Counted from the stretch's first letter, positions 25,947-35,045 are shown. The stretch: 64,000 nt of DNA from Anabaena azotica FACHB-119 (GCF_014697625.1 NZ_JACJSG010000043.1:1-64000), one strand, 5' to 3'. Numbers and translations: made by a program. Notes: generated by a model not told the origin, from the letters alone.

Positions 25947-26624
25947 TTATTTATTTACTGGGTTTAATTCGGCGATAAACTTTTCATAAAACTGCTGATG
26001 GGAACCATGATAATTATCTTCATCCTTCCTCGTTAGATACCCTTTCTTGCCAGTATGAGGATTTGGCACATAACTATAAATATAAGATTTTCTCAACTGT
26101 GGATTTTCAGACCAACCAATATTAAAAGCAGCATACTTGGGAAAAAATTCCATACTGCTATACTTATCAATATGGTCATGAATCCACCATGCTAACCCTG
26201 TCCAATCAGCCGTTTTATCATAGTAATTAATGAAGGAGTTGACAACAATACAAGCTGTTGCACCCATATAACCGTTAGCGTCCCGAACATCCCAAATATG
26301 TCCGGCGTAGTTAGATTCATTCTTGGCACAGTTGTATTGATTTTTATTCTCTGCGCCCTTTGCATTGACCGCAGACGAGCGAAAAGCGGAACGAATGCTG
26401 ATTCTGCCCAAAGCGTCTTGAATTGGCTCTAGGACTTGCTGACACAGGTTTTTGCCAGCAGCGATCGCTAAATCAGGATCATCTGGTATGTTGGGTATAC
26501 TTTCAATTTGCGAAATCTCCGAGTATAGAAAATCTCGCATAAAAAAGTTTTTGGAAAGACGCACTCTACCCAATTCTTCCAACGCCTTAACAGTTTGCGG
26601 ACTTCTCATGGTTTCCACAGTCAA
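25947..26624 (-). CDS. Conserved hypothetical protein with peptidase-M15-like features
   Basis: A 225-residue protein without signal peptide. LSKNFFMRDFLYSE, then ISIRSAFRSSAVN, NYAGHIWDVRDANG (H-x-x-D) and SSMEFFPKYAAFNIGW resemble in order the parts of phage-type D-Ala-D-Ala carboxypeptidases (M15), where a His-x6-Asp and a distal His bind zinc. The spacing is unusual and I cannot identify all ligands, so a hydrolase role is tentative. A repeat (GGTGGGCAATGCCCACC) lies just after its stop. Confidence 0.55.
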   Translation of the reverse strand: MTVETMRSPQTVKALEELGRVRLSKNFFMRDFLYSEISQIESIPNIPDDPDLAIAAGKNLCQQVLEPIQDALGRISIRSAFRSSAVNAKGAENKNQYNCAKNESNYAGHIWDVRDANGYMGATACIVVNSFINYYDKTADWTGLAWWIHDHIDKYSSMEFFPKYAAFNIGWSENPQLRKSYIYSYVPNPHTGKKGYLTRKDEDNYHGSHQQFYEKFIAELNPVNK

Positions 26625-26740
26625 AACTATGGCTATTGTTCCCCAATTGTTCAGGATGAAATATATTACTTGGGAAACAATTATTTAAGGCGATCGCTCA
26701 GTTAGATTTAAGTCACAATTTGGTATTGTAGGAGAAGAGC

Positions 26741-27151
26741 GTGAAAATTGCGATCAGCTACGCTGGGCGGAACGCCATCGCTAAAACATTCATCACATCA
26801 TTAGGACTGTTAGCTCTATTAACCCCCACTCAAGCCTTTGCCCAAGTCATACCACAACCTTGGGTGTCTGTTGGTGGCAAAGATGGCGATGTCACCTATG
26901 CTGTAGGTGCTAGGGCTTTAAATTTTGGCGTAGAGTTAGGCGTAGGGACAGATGGTGCTACAGGTGTGGATGTGTTGAGATTTGTCCGTTTGCCTGTCAT
27001 TTCGCCTTATGTGGGTTTGGGCTATTATTCAGAGGATAAAGGAGTAGCTTTTTCTGGTGGAGTGCAGGTAGGCGCTACTGATAACGTTTTCGTTGGCGCT
27101 GGTTATAATTCTGTGCGCGGTATTAATGGACAGTTGGGTATTCGATTTTAA
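26741..27151 (+). CDS. Exported protein of unknown function, beta-strand rich
   Basis: A 136-residue protein with GTG start (AGGAG 5 bases upstream) and a clear signal peptide (hydrophobic about 18-30, cleavage near AFA-Q at 34/35). The mature part alternates Gly and hydrophobic residues (GVELGVGTDGATGVDVLRF, PYVGLGYY, VQVGATDNVFVGAGY) and ends in the outer-membrane-like terminus LGIRF. It could be a small beta-barrel or a barrel fragment in the outer membrane. I do not recognise a family. Confidence 0.65.
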   Translation: MKIAISYAGRNAIAKTFITSLGLLALLTPTQAFAQVIPQPWVSVGGKDGDVTYAVGARALNFGVELGVGTDGATGVDVLRFVRLPVISPYVGLGYYSEDKGVAFSGGVQVGATDNVFVGAGYNSVRGINGQLGIRF

Positions 27152-27209
27152 CAGTTATCAGTTATCAGGTTATGTTCACTGTCCACTGTTAACTGTTCAC
27201 TGATATAAA

Positions 27210-27236
27210 CCCCCGATTTTTGGGAAAAGTCGGGGG
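27210..27236 (+). terminator. Bidirectional hairpin between convergent genes
   Basis: CCCCCGA and TCGGGGG pair around a T-rich/A-rich loop, with GTGATTTTT following on the plus strand. It can end transcripts of the exported-protein gene and, read on the other strand, lies just beyond the copper-chaperone stop. Confidence 0.65.
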
Positions 27237-27254
27237 TGTGATTTTTCTGGAAAT

Positions 27255-27449
27255 TTACGCCGCAGGATAGCCAGCAGCAGCTAACGCATCCTTGATAGAT
27301 GTTTCTGACGCTTGCGTTTCTACGTTAACCTGCTTAGTCTGAGGATCAGCCTGAACGATCGCATCAGCATCAACTGTCTTGACTGCATTCGTAATATTAT
27401 TGGCACAAGCAGAACAAGCCATGTTGGGAACTGTGAGTTGGATTGTCAT
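27255..27449 (-). CDS. Atx1-type copper chaperone (HMA domain)
   Basis: A 64-residue single heavy-metal-associated domain with the metal loop M-A-C-S-A-C (Cys12 and Cys15) in VPNMACSACANNITNAV and a C-terminal AAAGYPAA. Length and N-terminus (MTIQLTVP) match the cyanobacterial ScAtx1-type chaperone, which carries Cu(I) to P-type ATPases that feed plastocyanin and cytochrome oxidase in thylakoids. No copper ATPase is adjacent in this window. Confidence 0.9.
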   Translation of the reverse strand: MTIQLTVPNMACSACANNITNAVKTVDADAIVQADPQTKQVNVETQASETSIKDALAAAGYPAA

Positions 27450-27620
27450 AGATTTACGATGTGAATGGAGAAAACTATCAAGAGGCTAATGCCTGCAACT
27501 ATCCTAAACTCTCTACTCAGGTGGAGAGTCTAGCAGATTTTACAAGATTTTTATTAAATTGCCCATTTCGTTGATAACTGTGCAATAAAAACACAAGTCA
27601 TTGAGAAGACCGCACTATGT

Positions 27621-27765
27621 CAGGACTTACGCACCAAGGTTATCTGTTGAGACAGGGTGTAGGGGGGTAAGGGTGTAAGGGTGTAAGGGTTTTAAAGATT
27701 TACACCCCTATACCCCTACACCCTTGCCCAAACCCTTGATTTTTCGTTTTTATGCGTAAGTCGTA
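27621..27765. repeat. MITE-like element, family E, copy 1 (AGGACTTACGCA ends)
   Basis: About 145 bp with ends CAGGACTTACGCA and TGCGTAAGTCGTA inverted. The interior has GGGTGTAA tandem units facing a TACACCC tract, so the whole element can fold back. A second copy is at 63268-63391. Confidence 0.7.
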
Positions 27766-27813
27766 TATGTGACTAATAACTATGGACTAATGACTATGGA
27801 CTAATGACAAAAT

Positions 27814-27839
27814 AAAAAGCCCCTAGACAATTCCAGGGG
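27814..27839 (-). terminator. Rho-independent terminator
   Basis: On the minus strand CCCCT and AGGGG flank a 10-base loop and are followed by C and five T. No protein gene ends close by (the AI-2E-type gene ends 240 bases upstream), which suggests an RNA product. Confidence 0.7.
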
Positions 27840-27921
27840 TGTTAAGTATGCCATCAACTCTATTCCTAAACATAGAGAATGCCATTAACTGAACTTTAGC
27901 GCATCCGCATAAATGCAAAAA
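27814..27921 (-). ncRNA. Candidate small RNA, about 100 nt
   Basis: Between a CRP-type site (27955-27970) and the terminator at 27814, the minus strand has a weak -10 (TATGCA, 27928-27923) at suitable distance. It can form an ATGCAA/TTGCAT hairpin (27913-27927) and a CTCTAT/ATAGAG hairpin (27858-27877). There is no open frame of note. It could instead be the long 3' UTR of the upstream AI-2E-type gene. Confidence 0.3.
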
Positions 27922-27954
27922 TTGCATAACTTTAATGATTTTTTTGCAACTACG

Positions 27955-27970
27955 TGTGATCTCGGTCACG
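27955..27970. promoter_or_regulatory. CRP/AnCrp-type binding palindrome
   Basis: TGTGA-TCTCGG-TCACG matches the cAMP-receptor-protein consensus TGTGA-N6-TCACA at 9 of 10 positions. If the candidate RNA starts near 27921, the centre lies about 41 bases upstream, the classic activation position. A cAMP-making enzyme is encoded in the same window. Confidence 0.5.
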
Positions 27971-28080
27971 AGAAATGTATGCTGGAGATGCTTTTAAGTC
28001 CAAACTCCAGGGCTAAATCAGGCGTAAACTCAAGAAAACCTTGGTTACGCAAATTTCAAAACTAAAATAGCTACATTAGC

Positions 28081-29187
28081 TCAAGTTGATGTAGATTCGG
28101 GTTTGAATATTTCCGTTGCGGCTTCAGTTGGTAAAGCGTTGTTTATACCAGGAGGTAAAGATGTAAACCCATCTACTGTATCCTTAATTAAACCAGCAAC
28201 GGGTACAGCAATGAGCAAGCCTAATAAACCACCAACGTAAGTTCCTACTAGCAAAGAAGTTAACACCCAGATTGGTCTTAACCCTGTGAAACTACCCAGA
28301 AGCCGGGGTGCGATCGCCTGATCAATCACTTGGTCAATCACCACAGCCACTGCTAAAATCTTCACAGCTAACCAAATGTCATGTGTCGCTACAATCAAAG
28401 TAATCACAATCAAGCTAACAACATCACCAAAAGGAATTAAACTCAAAAAGCCAATTACCAAACCAAAGAGTAAGCCAAATTGCACTTTAAAGGCTAAAAA
28501 TAGTAAAGTTTGCGAAGTTCCCATCAATAAAGCTAAAGTTCCTTGACCAATCAAATAATTCTGAAAGTTTTTTTGAATAGATTGATTGATTTTCTCTGAC
28601 AAAGACCAAGGTAACTTTTTGAATATACTTTCCCAAATCCTCGGCCCATCTAATAACAAATAGAAAGTTATAACAACTGTAACTATCGCTTCAGAAATAC
28701 TATCTATCGTTTCTATAATAACGCTAAAAATCTTGTGAGAAAAATACTCCAACTCATCTGGTAATTTATCCATTATCCTATTTAACAATTGACCAATATT
28801 CAACTTAAAATTTTGACCAAGCGCCCAATCATTCAAATTTTGAAGCTTTGTTTGGCTAGAATCAATCCATTGCGGAAGCACCTTAACGATTTCATTAAAT
28901 TGTTCTAAAGCTATTGGTAATAAAGTAATAGCTAAAGCAATTAAAATAACTGAAGTAAAAATAAAAACAATTGCTACTGCATAGCTACGCTTAACCCCCC
29001 GTTCTTGGAGCGATGACACAGGATAATTTAAAATAAAAGCAAACAATGTTGCTAGGACAAAGATTGTGACTAACGGTTTAAAATAACTAAAAAATTGAAT
29101 AATTAGCCAACCATTCAAAAAAATCAGTGGCAACAATAAAGTTATAATTAACCATTTAAGTAGTTGATTTAGTGAAATATCCATCAT
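28081..29187 (-). CDS. AI-2E family transporter (PerM/UPF0118)
   Basis: A 368-residue inner-membrane protein with about 7-8 transmembrane helices: two near the N-terminus (about 10-50), one about 70-90, a long amphipathic region about 95-150, then hydrophobic segments about 155-175 and 210-345. Family segments are IVTVVITFYLLLDGPRIW, VQFGLLFGLVIGFLSLIPFGDVVS and LLGSFTGLRPIWVLTSLLVG. Substrates vary across this family (autoinducer-2 export, sodium/proton antiport, others), so none is assigned. Confidence 0.88.
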   Translation of the reverse strand: MMDISLNQLLKWLIITLLLPLIFLNGWLIIQFFSYFKPLVTIFVLATLFAFILNYPVSSLQERGVKRSYAVAIVFIFTSVILIALAITLLPIALEQFNEIVKVLPQWIDSSQTKLQNLNDWALGQNFKLNIGQLLNRIMDKLPDELEYFSHKIFSVIIETIDSISEAIVTVVITFYLLLDGPRIWESIFKKLPWSLSEKINQSIQKNFQNYLIGQGTLALLMGTSQTLLFLAFKVQFGLLFGLVIGFLSLIPFGDVVSLIVITLIVATHDIWLAVKILAVAVVIDQVIDQAIAPRLLGSFTGLRPIWVLTSLLVGTYVGGLLGLLIAVPVAGLIKDTVDGFTSLPPGINNALPTEAATEIFKPESTST

Positions 29188-29462
29188 TAAGTTCAGTTGT
29201 TGTCCTTTGATATATTTTACTTGCTTTGTCTGAAAAACTTATCATTTCTATTTTGCACTTCTTCCCCTGCTCCCCAAAGTGATTGTATATTTGTTTAGTT
29301 GGAAATTTCCTAACCTCCGCTTGCTGTCACTTGTTTACGCAAACAATTTGTCAGACAATGAAACTGTAGGTAAACCATAAGGAATAGTTGATAACCTATC
29401 AAAAGTGAGATTTTGCACAATCTCTTCCTAACCAAGATTATTTAATTAGGGATGCTGTAATA

Positions 29463-29990
29463 ATGACCTGCTTATTTAACAAACCGCGCAAAGTTATATA
29501 CCAACTTATTTCGTCTTTGTTGCCTAGTATTCATCAGATTTGTGTATCTTGTTTACTACTAGGTTTTCTGTTAACCAGTGCAGATACGGCATTAGCAGCA
29601 CAAGCATCTACCGATTTACTTAAACAACAAGTAACAGAAATTACAGTATCTTTAGGTAACTCAGCTAATGAACTCAAGTTTGAACCAAATAATTTGCAAT
29701 TAACAGCAGGTAAACGTTATCTACTACGCCTCAACAACCCCAGCCAATTAAAACATTATTTTACCGCCAAAGACTTTGCAGATGGGATTTGGACGCAAAA
29801 GGTTGAAGCAGGAAAAGTAGAAATCAAAGGCGCAATTCATGAACTAGAACTCAAGCCTGGCGGTGAAGCGGAATGGGTGTTCGTAACCCTCAAGCCAGGG
29901 AAATATAGTTTACGCTGTCCTATACCAGGACATACTGAAGCCGGGATGACAGGGGAAATTGTCGTTAGTCAGTTGACAGTTGACAGTTGA
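29463..29990 (+). CDS. Exported cupredoxin-domain protein
   Basis: A 175-residue protein with a signal region (about 22-45, cleavage near ALA-A). The cupredoxin fold carries a type-1 copper site: His in LKHYFTAK and Cys, His, Met in RCPIPGHTEAGM. It is thus a plausible copper electron carrier or sensor outside the cytoplasm, not plastocyanin itself. The last five residues (TVDS and preceding) and the stop are encoded by the CAGTTGA tandem repeat that starts at about 29970, so the C-terminus is repeat-derived. Confidence 0.8.
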   Translation: MTCLFNKPRKVIYQLISSLLPSIHQICVSCLLLGFLLTSADTALAAQASTDLLKQQVTEITVSLGNSANELKFEPNNLQLTAGKRYLLRLNNPSQLKHYFTAKDFADGIWTQKVEAGKVEIKGAIHELELKPGGEAEWVFVTLKPGKYSLRCPIPGHTEAGMTGEIVVSQLTVDS

Positions 29991-30144
29991 CAGTTGACAG
30001 TTGTTCCTTTCCCCCTTCCCCTTTCCCCTTTCCCCAATCCCAAGCAACAAAAATAAGTTAACGTAAGTAATAGATATTATTTCTCAATTGATCAGAAGTA
30101 ACCTGCAATTTTAGCGGCAAGGCGCAAGTAATTATTGATTTCCC

Positions 30145-30972
30145 ATGAACATTCTCACCAACTTGCTTTCTCAAACACCTAAGCCAACACCTGTAAAAAA
30201 ACAACGCCGGGGGATTGAAATTAAGTCACCGCGCGAAATTGACATTATGCGACAGTCAGCAAAAATTGTCGCCACTGTACTCAAAGAAATTTCTGAGTTA
30301 GTAAAACCAGGAATGACTACTGCTGACTTGGATGCTTATGCAGAAAAGCGTATCCGCGAAATGGGTGCAGCACCAAGTTTTAAGGGTTATCACGGTTTTA
30401 CTGGTTCTATTTGCTCCAGTATTAATAACGAAGTTGTACATGGTATCCCCAGTTCCAAGAAAGTGATTCGGACTGGTGATGTATTAAAAGTAGATACAGG
30501 TGCTTATTTTCAAGGCTTTCATGGTGATTCCTGCATTACCATCGCTGTTGGTGAAGTGACTCCAGAAGCTGCTAAACTGATTCGTGTAGCGGAAGAAGCT
30601 TTGTATAAAGGGATTGAACAAGTCAAAGCGGGTGCTTATCTACTTGATTTGGCGGGAGCGATCGAGGATCATGTAAAAGCTAATGGCTTTACTGTGGTGG
30701 AAGAATTTACAGGTCATGGTGTGGGACGTAACCTTCATGAAGAACCTTCTGTATTTAACTACCGCACTAGAGAAATGCCTAATGTCAAACTGCGTGCAGG
30801 AATGACATTGGCAATTGAACCCATTTTAAATGCAGGTTCTAAACATACCAGAACTTTATCCGATCGCTGGACGGCTGTGACTGTAGATAATTCTCTCTCA
30901 GCACAGTTTGAACACACCGTTTTAGTCACAGAAACTGGTTATGAGATTTTGACCGAACGCAATCAGGTATAA
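30145..30972 (+). CDS. map: Methionine aminopeptidase, type I
   Basis: Removes N-terminal Met from nascent proteins. The 275-residue protein has a short N-terminal extension (about 1-25) and a complete pita-bread fold with the five metal ligands: Asp in KVDTGAYFQGF, Asp in HGDSC, His in FTGHGVGRNLHEEP, Glu in AIEPIL and Glu in QFEHTVLV. The gene stop is followed by a GTTGACA tandem and the convergent amidase gene. Confidence 0.96.
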   Translation: MNILTNLLSQTPKPTPVKKQRRGIEIKSPREIDIMRQSAKIVATVLKEISELVKPGMTTADLDAYAEKRIREMGAAPSFKGYHGFTGSICSSINNEVVHGIPSSKKVIRTGDVLKVDTGAYFQGFHGDSCITIAVGEVTPEAAKLIRVAEEALYKGIEQVKAGAYLLDLAGAIEDHVKANGFTVVEEFTGHGVGRNLHEEPSVFNYRTREMPNVKLRAGMTLAIEPILNAGSKHTRTLSDRWTAVTVDNSLSAQFEHTVLVTETGYEILTERNQV

Positions 30973-31002
30973 TGTTTGTAGTTGACAGTTGACAGTTGAC
31001 AG

Positions 31003-32370
31003 TTACCCACAACTCACCACTCCCTTGGCTTCTAATATCGCCGCAACCTGTAATATCAAAGCTTCATTATATGGTGCGGCGATTAATTGCACTCCTAAAG
31101 GTAAATTGTTGGGACGCTGTATTGGTAAAGATAATACAGGTAAGCCGATGAAAGATAAGGGTTGGGTAAATAATCCCAAATGGGGACGGACGAGAATTTC
31201 CTCCCCATCTAAAATCATTGTCTGTTGTCCAATTAGCGGGGCGGGGATGGGTGTTGTCGGTGCTAAGATTATATCAACATTTTGAAATACTTCACTGATG
31301 CGATCGCGATACCATCGGCGAAAGCGTTGTGCTTGGATATACCAACTACTCGGTATTAATGCCCCTGCCAAAAAGCGATCGCGTGTTGCGGGGTCAAAAT
31401 CTTGCGGACGGGTTCTTAATTTATCTAAATGTAAATTTGCCCCTTCACTGGCTGTAATTACAAATGCGGCTGCTCTAGCGCGGTGGGCTTCTGGTAAAGT
31501 AACGTAATTAGTCACATTTAAAGCATCAGCTACTTGCTGCACGGCGGCTAATGCTTCCAGTGTTGCGCCTTTTTGGAAATAATCATCGGCAACAGCAATT
31601 CTAATATGAGAGATATCTTGATGTAGTTGGGGTAAAGTTAGGTTTACAGGTCGTTTGGTGCAGATAGGATCGCGATCGTCCTCACCTTGCAGAATATCAA
31701 ATATTGTAGCAATATCCGCAACCGAACGAGCAAAAGGGCCGATATGGTCAAAACTACTAGAAAATAAAGCCACCCCAGCACGAGATAAACGTCCGTAAGT
31801 CGGCTTAAAACCATATACACCACACAACGCCGCCGGGACACGAATAGAACCGTTAGTATCCGAACCCAGAGTCAAAGGAACCAAACCAGCCGCCACCGCC
31901 GCCGCCGACCCCCCAGAAGAACCCCCAGCCACAAGCTGTAAGTCATGGGGGTTACGAGTCACACCGTAATGAGAATTTTCTGTCACAAACCCATAGGCGT
32001 ACTCATCCATATTGAGAGTACCTACCAGCACTGCACCAGCTTGTTTCAATTTCGCCACTGCTGTCGCATCTGCACTTGCTGGCGGATTTTCTGCATTAAT
32101 TTTCGCACCCGCCAGAGTCGTTAAACCAGCCACATCAAATAAATTTTTCACAGCAAAAGGGACACCAGCCAGCAACCCTGGTTCATTCCCTGCGGCTATT
32201 TCCCTATCGATACGTGCTGCATCAGCCAAAGCCGTTTCCTCAGTTACAGCCGTAAAACAATTAAGTTCCGCATCCTGTGCTGCTATTCGCGCCAAAGCAG
32301 CTTGCGTCACCTCCAAAGCGGTAACTTCACCTTTGCGTATAGCCTTAGCGATAGAGACAGCATCATTCAT
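31003..32370 (-). CDS. AtzE-like amidase (amidase-signature family)
   Basis: A 455-residue amidase-signature hydrolase with the Lys-cisSer-Ser triad: Lys in PFAVKNLFDVAG, Ser pair in AGGSSGGSAAA and GSDTNGSIRVPAA. Overall sequence and the small overlapping partner gene match AtzE, the 1-carboxybiuret amidohydrolase of cyanuric-acid catabolism, and the related HpxW-side amidases. The start codon overlaps the stop of the upstream AtzG-like gene (ATGA), indicating translational coupling. The natural substrate in a cyanobacterium is unknown, and no AtzD or AtzH is nearby. Confidence 0.85.
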   Translation of the reverse strand: MNDAVSIAKAIRKGEVTALEVTQAALARIAAQDAELNCFTAVTEETALADAARIDREIAAGNEPGLLAGVPFAVKNLFDVAGLTTLAGAKINAENPPASADATAVAKLKQAGAVLVGTLNMDEYAYGFVTENSHYGVTRNPHDLQLVAGGSSGGSAAAVAAGLVPLTLGSDTNGSIRVPAALCGVYGFKPTYGRLSRAGVALFSSSFDHIGPFARSVADIATIFDILQGEDDRDPICTKRPVNLTLPQLHQDISHIRIAVADDYFQKGATLEALAAVQQVADALNVTNYVTLPEAHRARAAAFVITASEGANLHLDKLRTRPQDFDPATRDRFLAGALIPSSWYIQAQRFRRWYRDRISEVFQNVDIILAPTTPIPAPLIGQQTMILDGEEILVRPHLGLFTQPLSFIGLPVLSLPIQRPNNLPLGVQLIAAPYNEALILQVAAILEAKGVVSCG

Positions 32371-32546
32371 GGTTCAAAAGTAGGTGCAGGTTGGACTTCT
32401 TCTGGTATGGAGAATGAATTAACTACTTGTGCGATCGCCTTAATTCTCTCAAAATTTGCCACCACCCCATCCCGATACTCATCCTTTATCGGCAAATTCA
32501 ACAACAAAGCCACCTGTTCCACATACACACCCAAATCTTGTTCCAT
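32367..32546 (-). CDS. AtzG-like small subunit (DUF4089 type)
   Basis: A 59-residue protein, MEQDLGVYVEQVALLLNLPI then KDEYRDGVVANFERIKAIA, ending APTFEP. Size, helix pattern (LxLPIxxEYxxGVxxNFxRI) and the four-base overlap with the amidase match AtzG/HpxX-type partners, which form a structural complex with AtzE. A tandem CACGGAGGCACGGAGG just before the ATG provides the ribosome site. Confidence 0.8.
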   Translation of the reverse strand: MEQDLGVYVEQVALLLNLPIKDEYRDGVVANFERIKAIAQVVNSFSIPEEVQPAPTFEP

Positions 32547-32570
32547 CTCCGTGCCTCCGTGCCTCCGTGG

Positions 32571-32909
32571 TTATTCTACCCCTAAAGGCAACTCAAACAA
32601 CCCATCTTCCCCAGCCTCAAAAGCAATTACCTGATACACAGCATCAACATTTAACTCCCCATAAATATGCGGAAATAATTCCCCATCAGCCATCTCATAA
32701 CGAATTTCCGCTTTCACTTTATCAGCGTCTATAAAAAGTAATACTAATTCCGTTTGATTGCGAAAAAACCTATTAGCAACTTTAGTGATTTGCGTCGCTT
32801 TAGAACAATGAATAAATCCTTCATTATCCAATGATTTTGCACGGTAGATCCCAATATTTTTAGCTTCTTCCCACTGTTGACGCTTAGTGATATGGATAAT
32901 ACTGTTCAT
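32571..32909 (-). CDS. DUF952 family protein
   Basis: A 112-residue soluble protein with family motifs IIHITKRQQWEEAK, LDNEGFIHCSKATQ, LVLLFIDADKV and DGELFPHIYGELN. DUF952 proteins have an ADP-ribosyltransferase-like fold, but no reaction is established. It lies two bases downstream of the KGK-family gene on the same strand and 24 bases upstream of the AtzG-like gene, so all four genes may be one transcript. Confidence 0.85.
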   Translation of the reverse strand: MNSIIHITKRQQWEEAKNIGIYRAKSLDNEGFIHCSKATQITKVANRFFRNQTELVLLFIDADKVKAEIRYEMADGELFPHIYGELNVDAVYQVIAFEAGEDGLFELPLGVE

Positions 32910-32911
32910 AT

Positions 32912-33325
32912 TTATCGAATATTTTGATGAGTATCATCTTTATGCGATACTGTTTCTATAGATTTGTCTGGATAAAATTCAAGATTTAGATGATTTATCT
33001 TATCACTATTAGGATATATAAATAATCGAATATTTAATTTTCCCTTCTGCCAGCCTTTTCCACCAACTTTAAGAAGCTGACATTCTTTCACAGCATTTAG
33101 CCTAATTTCATTGAATGGTATCAAACTATCACCAGTAGATATACTATGAAATAAACTACCAACTGAACCGTTAGTAAATGAAGTTTTATTGACGCAAATC
33201 TCTTGCCGCCATTTACTTATGATTTGTCTTAGAATTACCTCTCTTAGCCTAGTTACTGTAAAAGTGTCTTTGTCAAGCAAGACAACATCCTCTCCACAGT
33301 CTAAAGGAATGAATTGATTTTTCAT
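32912..33325 (-). CDS. KGK-family protein
   Basis: A 137-residue protein with the small cyanobacterial KGK domain: MKNQFIPLDCGEDVVLLDKDTFTV at the N-terminus (split motif CGEDVV) and VGGKGWQKGKLNIRLFIYP at about 90-110, which contains the Lys-Gly-Lys signature. The function of the family is unknown. It heads a tight minus-strand cluster with the DUF952 gene. Confidence 0.75.
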   Translation of the reverse strand: MKNQFIPLDCGEDVVLLDKDTFTVTRLREVILRQIISKWRQEICVNKTSFTNGSVGSLFHSISTGDSLIPFNEIRLNAVKECQLLKVGGKGWQKGKLNIRLFIYPNSDKINHLNLEFYPDKSIETVSHKDDTHQNIR

Positions 33326-33529
33326 TTTAATACCCTTCTTAACAACTCACCAATAGATTATATTGTGCATAGATTATCTTTTTTTTAAGTAAAAATACTG
33401 AATAAATCCTGTTCTGATAATTTGAGTATATATTAAGCGATCGCCTCAAAATATCTTCTATAAAATTTCACGCAAAGACGCAAAGGCGCAAACAAAACTC
33501 TCTCTGCGCCTCTGCGCCTTTGCGTGAGC

Positions 33530-35035
33530 TTAAAGAACACAAACATCAGGCGCACACAAACCATTAAACTCCAACGTCATCACCTCCAAACTCTGCAAAT
33601 CCACACGCCGAATTACATGATTATTCGTATCACTAATAAACAAATAATCACCCATCGCACTCAACCCCGAAGGCTCAAAAAAACAAGCGTTTTTCCCTTG
33701 CCCATCTTGTAACCCAGTCGCACCTCCCAGCACAGTTTGACAATTACCACTACGAGGATTAACTAACTTAATCTTGTGATTATATGTATCCGCCACCCAC
33801 AAATAATTTTGAAAATATTCCACACCCAAACAATGCTGTAAACGGACATTTTCACCTTGTCCATCCACATCACCAAACCCAAACAAATCACCACTACCAC
33901 AAATAGTTCTAACTTGCTGAGTTTCTACCAAACCCACACCACGAATAGAACTAATTTCACTATCAGCAATATATAATTCATGGCCATTAGTAGCAATGCC
34001 ACTAGGTTGAGCAAAAGCTGATTCTGTTAGCGAACCATCAAAACAACCTTCTGCACCAGTACCAGCATATGTTTTAATAATGCCACTTGCTAAATCCATT
34101 TGCCAAATTTGATGCGCCCCCGCCATTGCAATATATAAAGTATTTCCCACCTTCACCAAATCCCAAGGCGAATTTAAAGCAGTTTCTAAACCAACACCTT
34201 CATGTGGGCAAATATGATGACTTTGTTCACCTGTTCCTGCAATTGTTGCTACTATTTGCTGCTGGAAATCAACTCGCCGCAAAGCATGATTTTCAGTATC
34301 AGCAACGTAAAGAATTTGCTTCTCTTCATCAAACGCCATACCTTGGGGTGCGGAAAATTGCGCTTCCTCAAAAGCACCATCAGTTAAACCAGATTTACCA
34401 CTACCAATTAAATGTAAAATCTCCCCGTCGAAGTTACTAACAACTATGCGGTGATGTCCAGAGTCAGCAATGAATAACCCGGCTGGGGTAGCTAGAACTT
34501 TACCGGGGAAAGCTAGAGGTGTAATTAATGGTTGACGTTGTTTTTCTAAAGTCAGGCTAATTTCTTGAAAATTAATTGTGCCTTGGTTTTGATGTTCTTG
34601 AATAATTTGTGTAATTAATTCATCTAAAGTATCTCGATTTCCTTCACCAGAAACGTAGCCGACTACATAACCTTTTGGATCGATAATCATTAATGTAGGC
34701 CAAGCACGCACAGCATACTCTTGCCATACCCGAAAACCCTGATCTACAATTACAGGGTGTTCGATGTCGTAACGCAATATCGCCTGACGGATATTTTCAG
34801 TTTCTTTTTCGTTGTCGAATTTGCCAGAATGGACACCAATAACTGTCAAGCTATCCTTATATTTCTGTTCTAAATATTTCAAATCTGGTAAAACATGAAG
34901 ACAATTGATACAACAATAAGTCCAAAAATCTAAAATCACGACTCTACCCTTAAGTTGCTTAATAGATAAGGGATAGTCAGTGTTCAGCCAAGGATAATTT
35001 TGCGGTAGTTCTGGCGCTCTTACACGAGGAGTCAT
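33530..35035 (-). CDS. Thioredoxin-like/NHL-repeat protein (NHLRC2 type)
   Basis: A 501-residue protein without a signal peptide. Residues about 1-145 form a thioredoxin/TlpA-like domain with the unusual active-site segment W-T-Y-C-C-I-N-C-L-H (CxxC plus an extra Cys), shared with NHLRC2. Residues about 165-500 form a six-blade NHL propeller (repeated patterns such as GLFIADSGHHRIV, LYVADTENHALRRVD, LWVADTYNHKIKLV, LFISDTNNHVIRRVD). Probably a cytosolic redox or scaffold protein; no pathway is assigned. Confidence 0.88.
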   Translation of the reverse strand: MTPRVRAPELPQNYPWLNTDYPLSIKQLKGRVVILDFWTYCCINCLHVLPDLKYLEQKYKDSLTVIGVHSGKFDNEKETENIRQAILRYDIEHPVIVDQGFRVWQEYAVRAWPTLMIIDPKGYVVGYVSGEGNRDTLDELITQIIQEHQNQGTINFQEISLTLEKQRQPLITPLAFPGKVLATPAGLFIADSGHHRIVVSNFDGEILHLIGSGKSGLTDGAFEEAQFSAPQGMAFDEEKQILYVADTENHALRRVDFQQQIVATIAGTGEQSHHICPHEGVGLETALNSPWDLVKVGNTLYIAMAGAHQIWQMDLASGIIKTYAGTGAEGCFDGSLTESAFAQPSGIATNGHELYIADSEISSIRGVGLVETQQVRTICGSGDLFGFGDVDGQGENVRLQHCLGVEYFQNYLWVADTYNHKIKLVNPRSGNCQTVLGGATGLQDGQGKNACFFEPSGLSAMGDYLFISDTNNHVIRRVDLQSLEVMTLEFNGLCAPDVCVL

Positions 35036-35045
35036 AAATATTCAG

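Larger units (their letters stand above)
27450..28080. other. Intergenic region with a MITE and a possible small RNA
   Basis: Holds MITE-like element E1 (27621-27765), a GACTAATGACTATG tandem stretch (27770-27808), a terminator (27814-27839), a CRP-type palindrome (27955-27970) and small hairpins between them. No protein-coding gene is visible. Confidence 0.6.
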
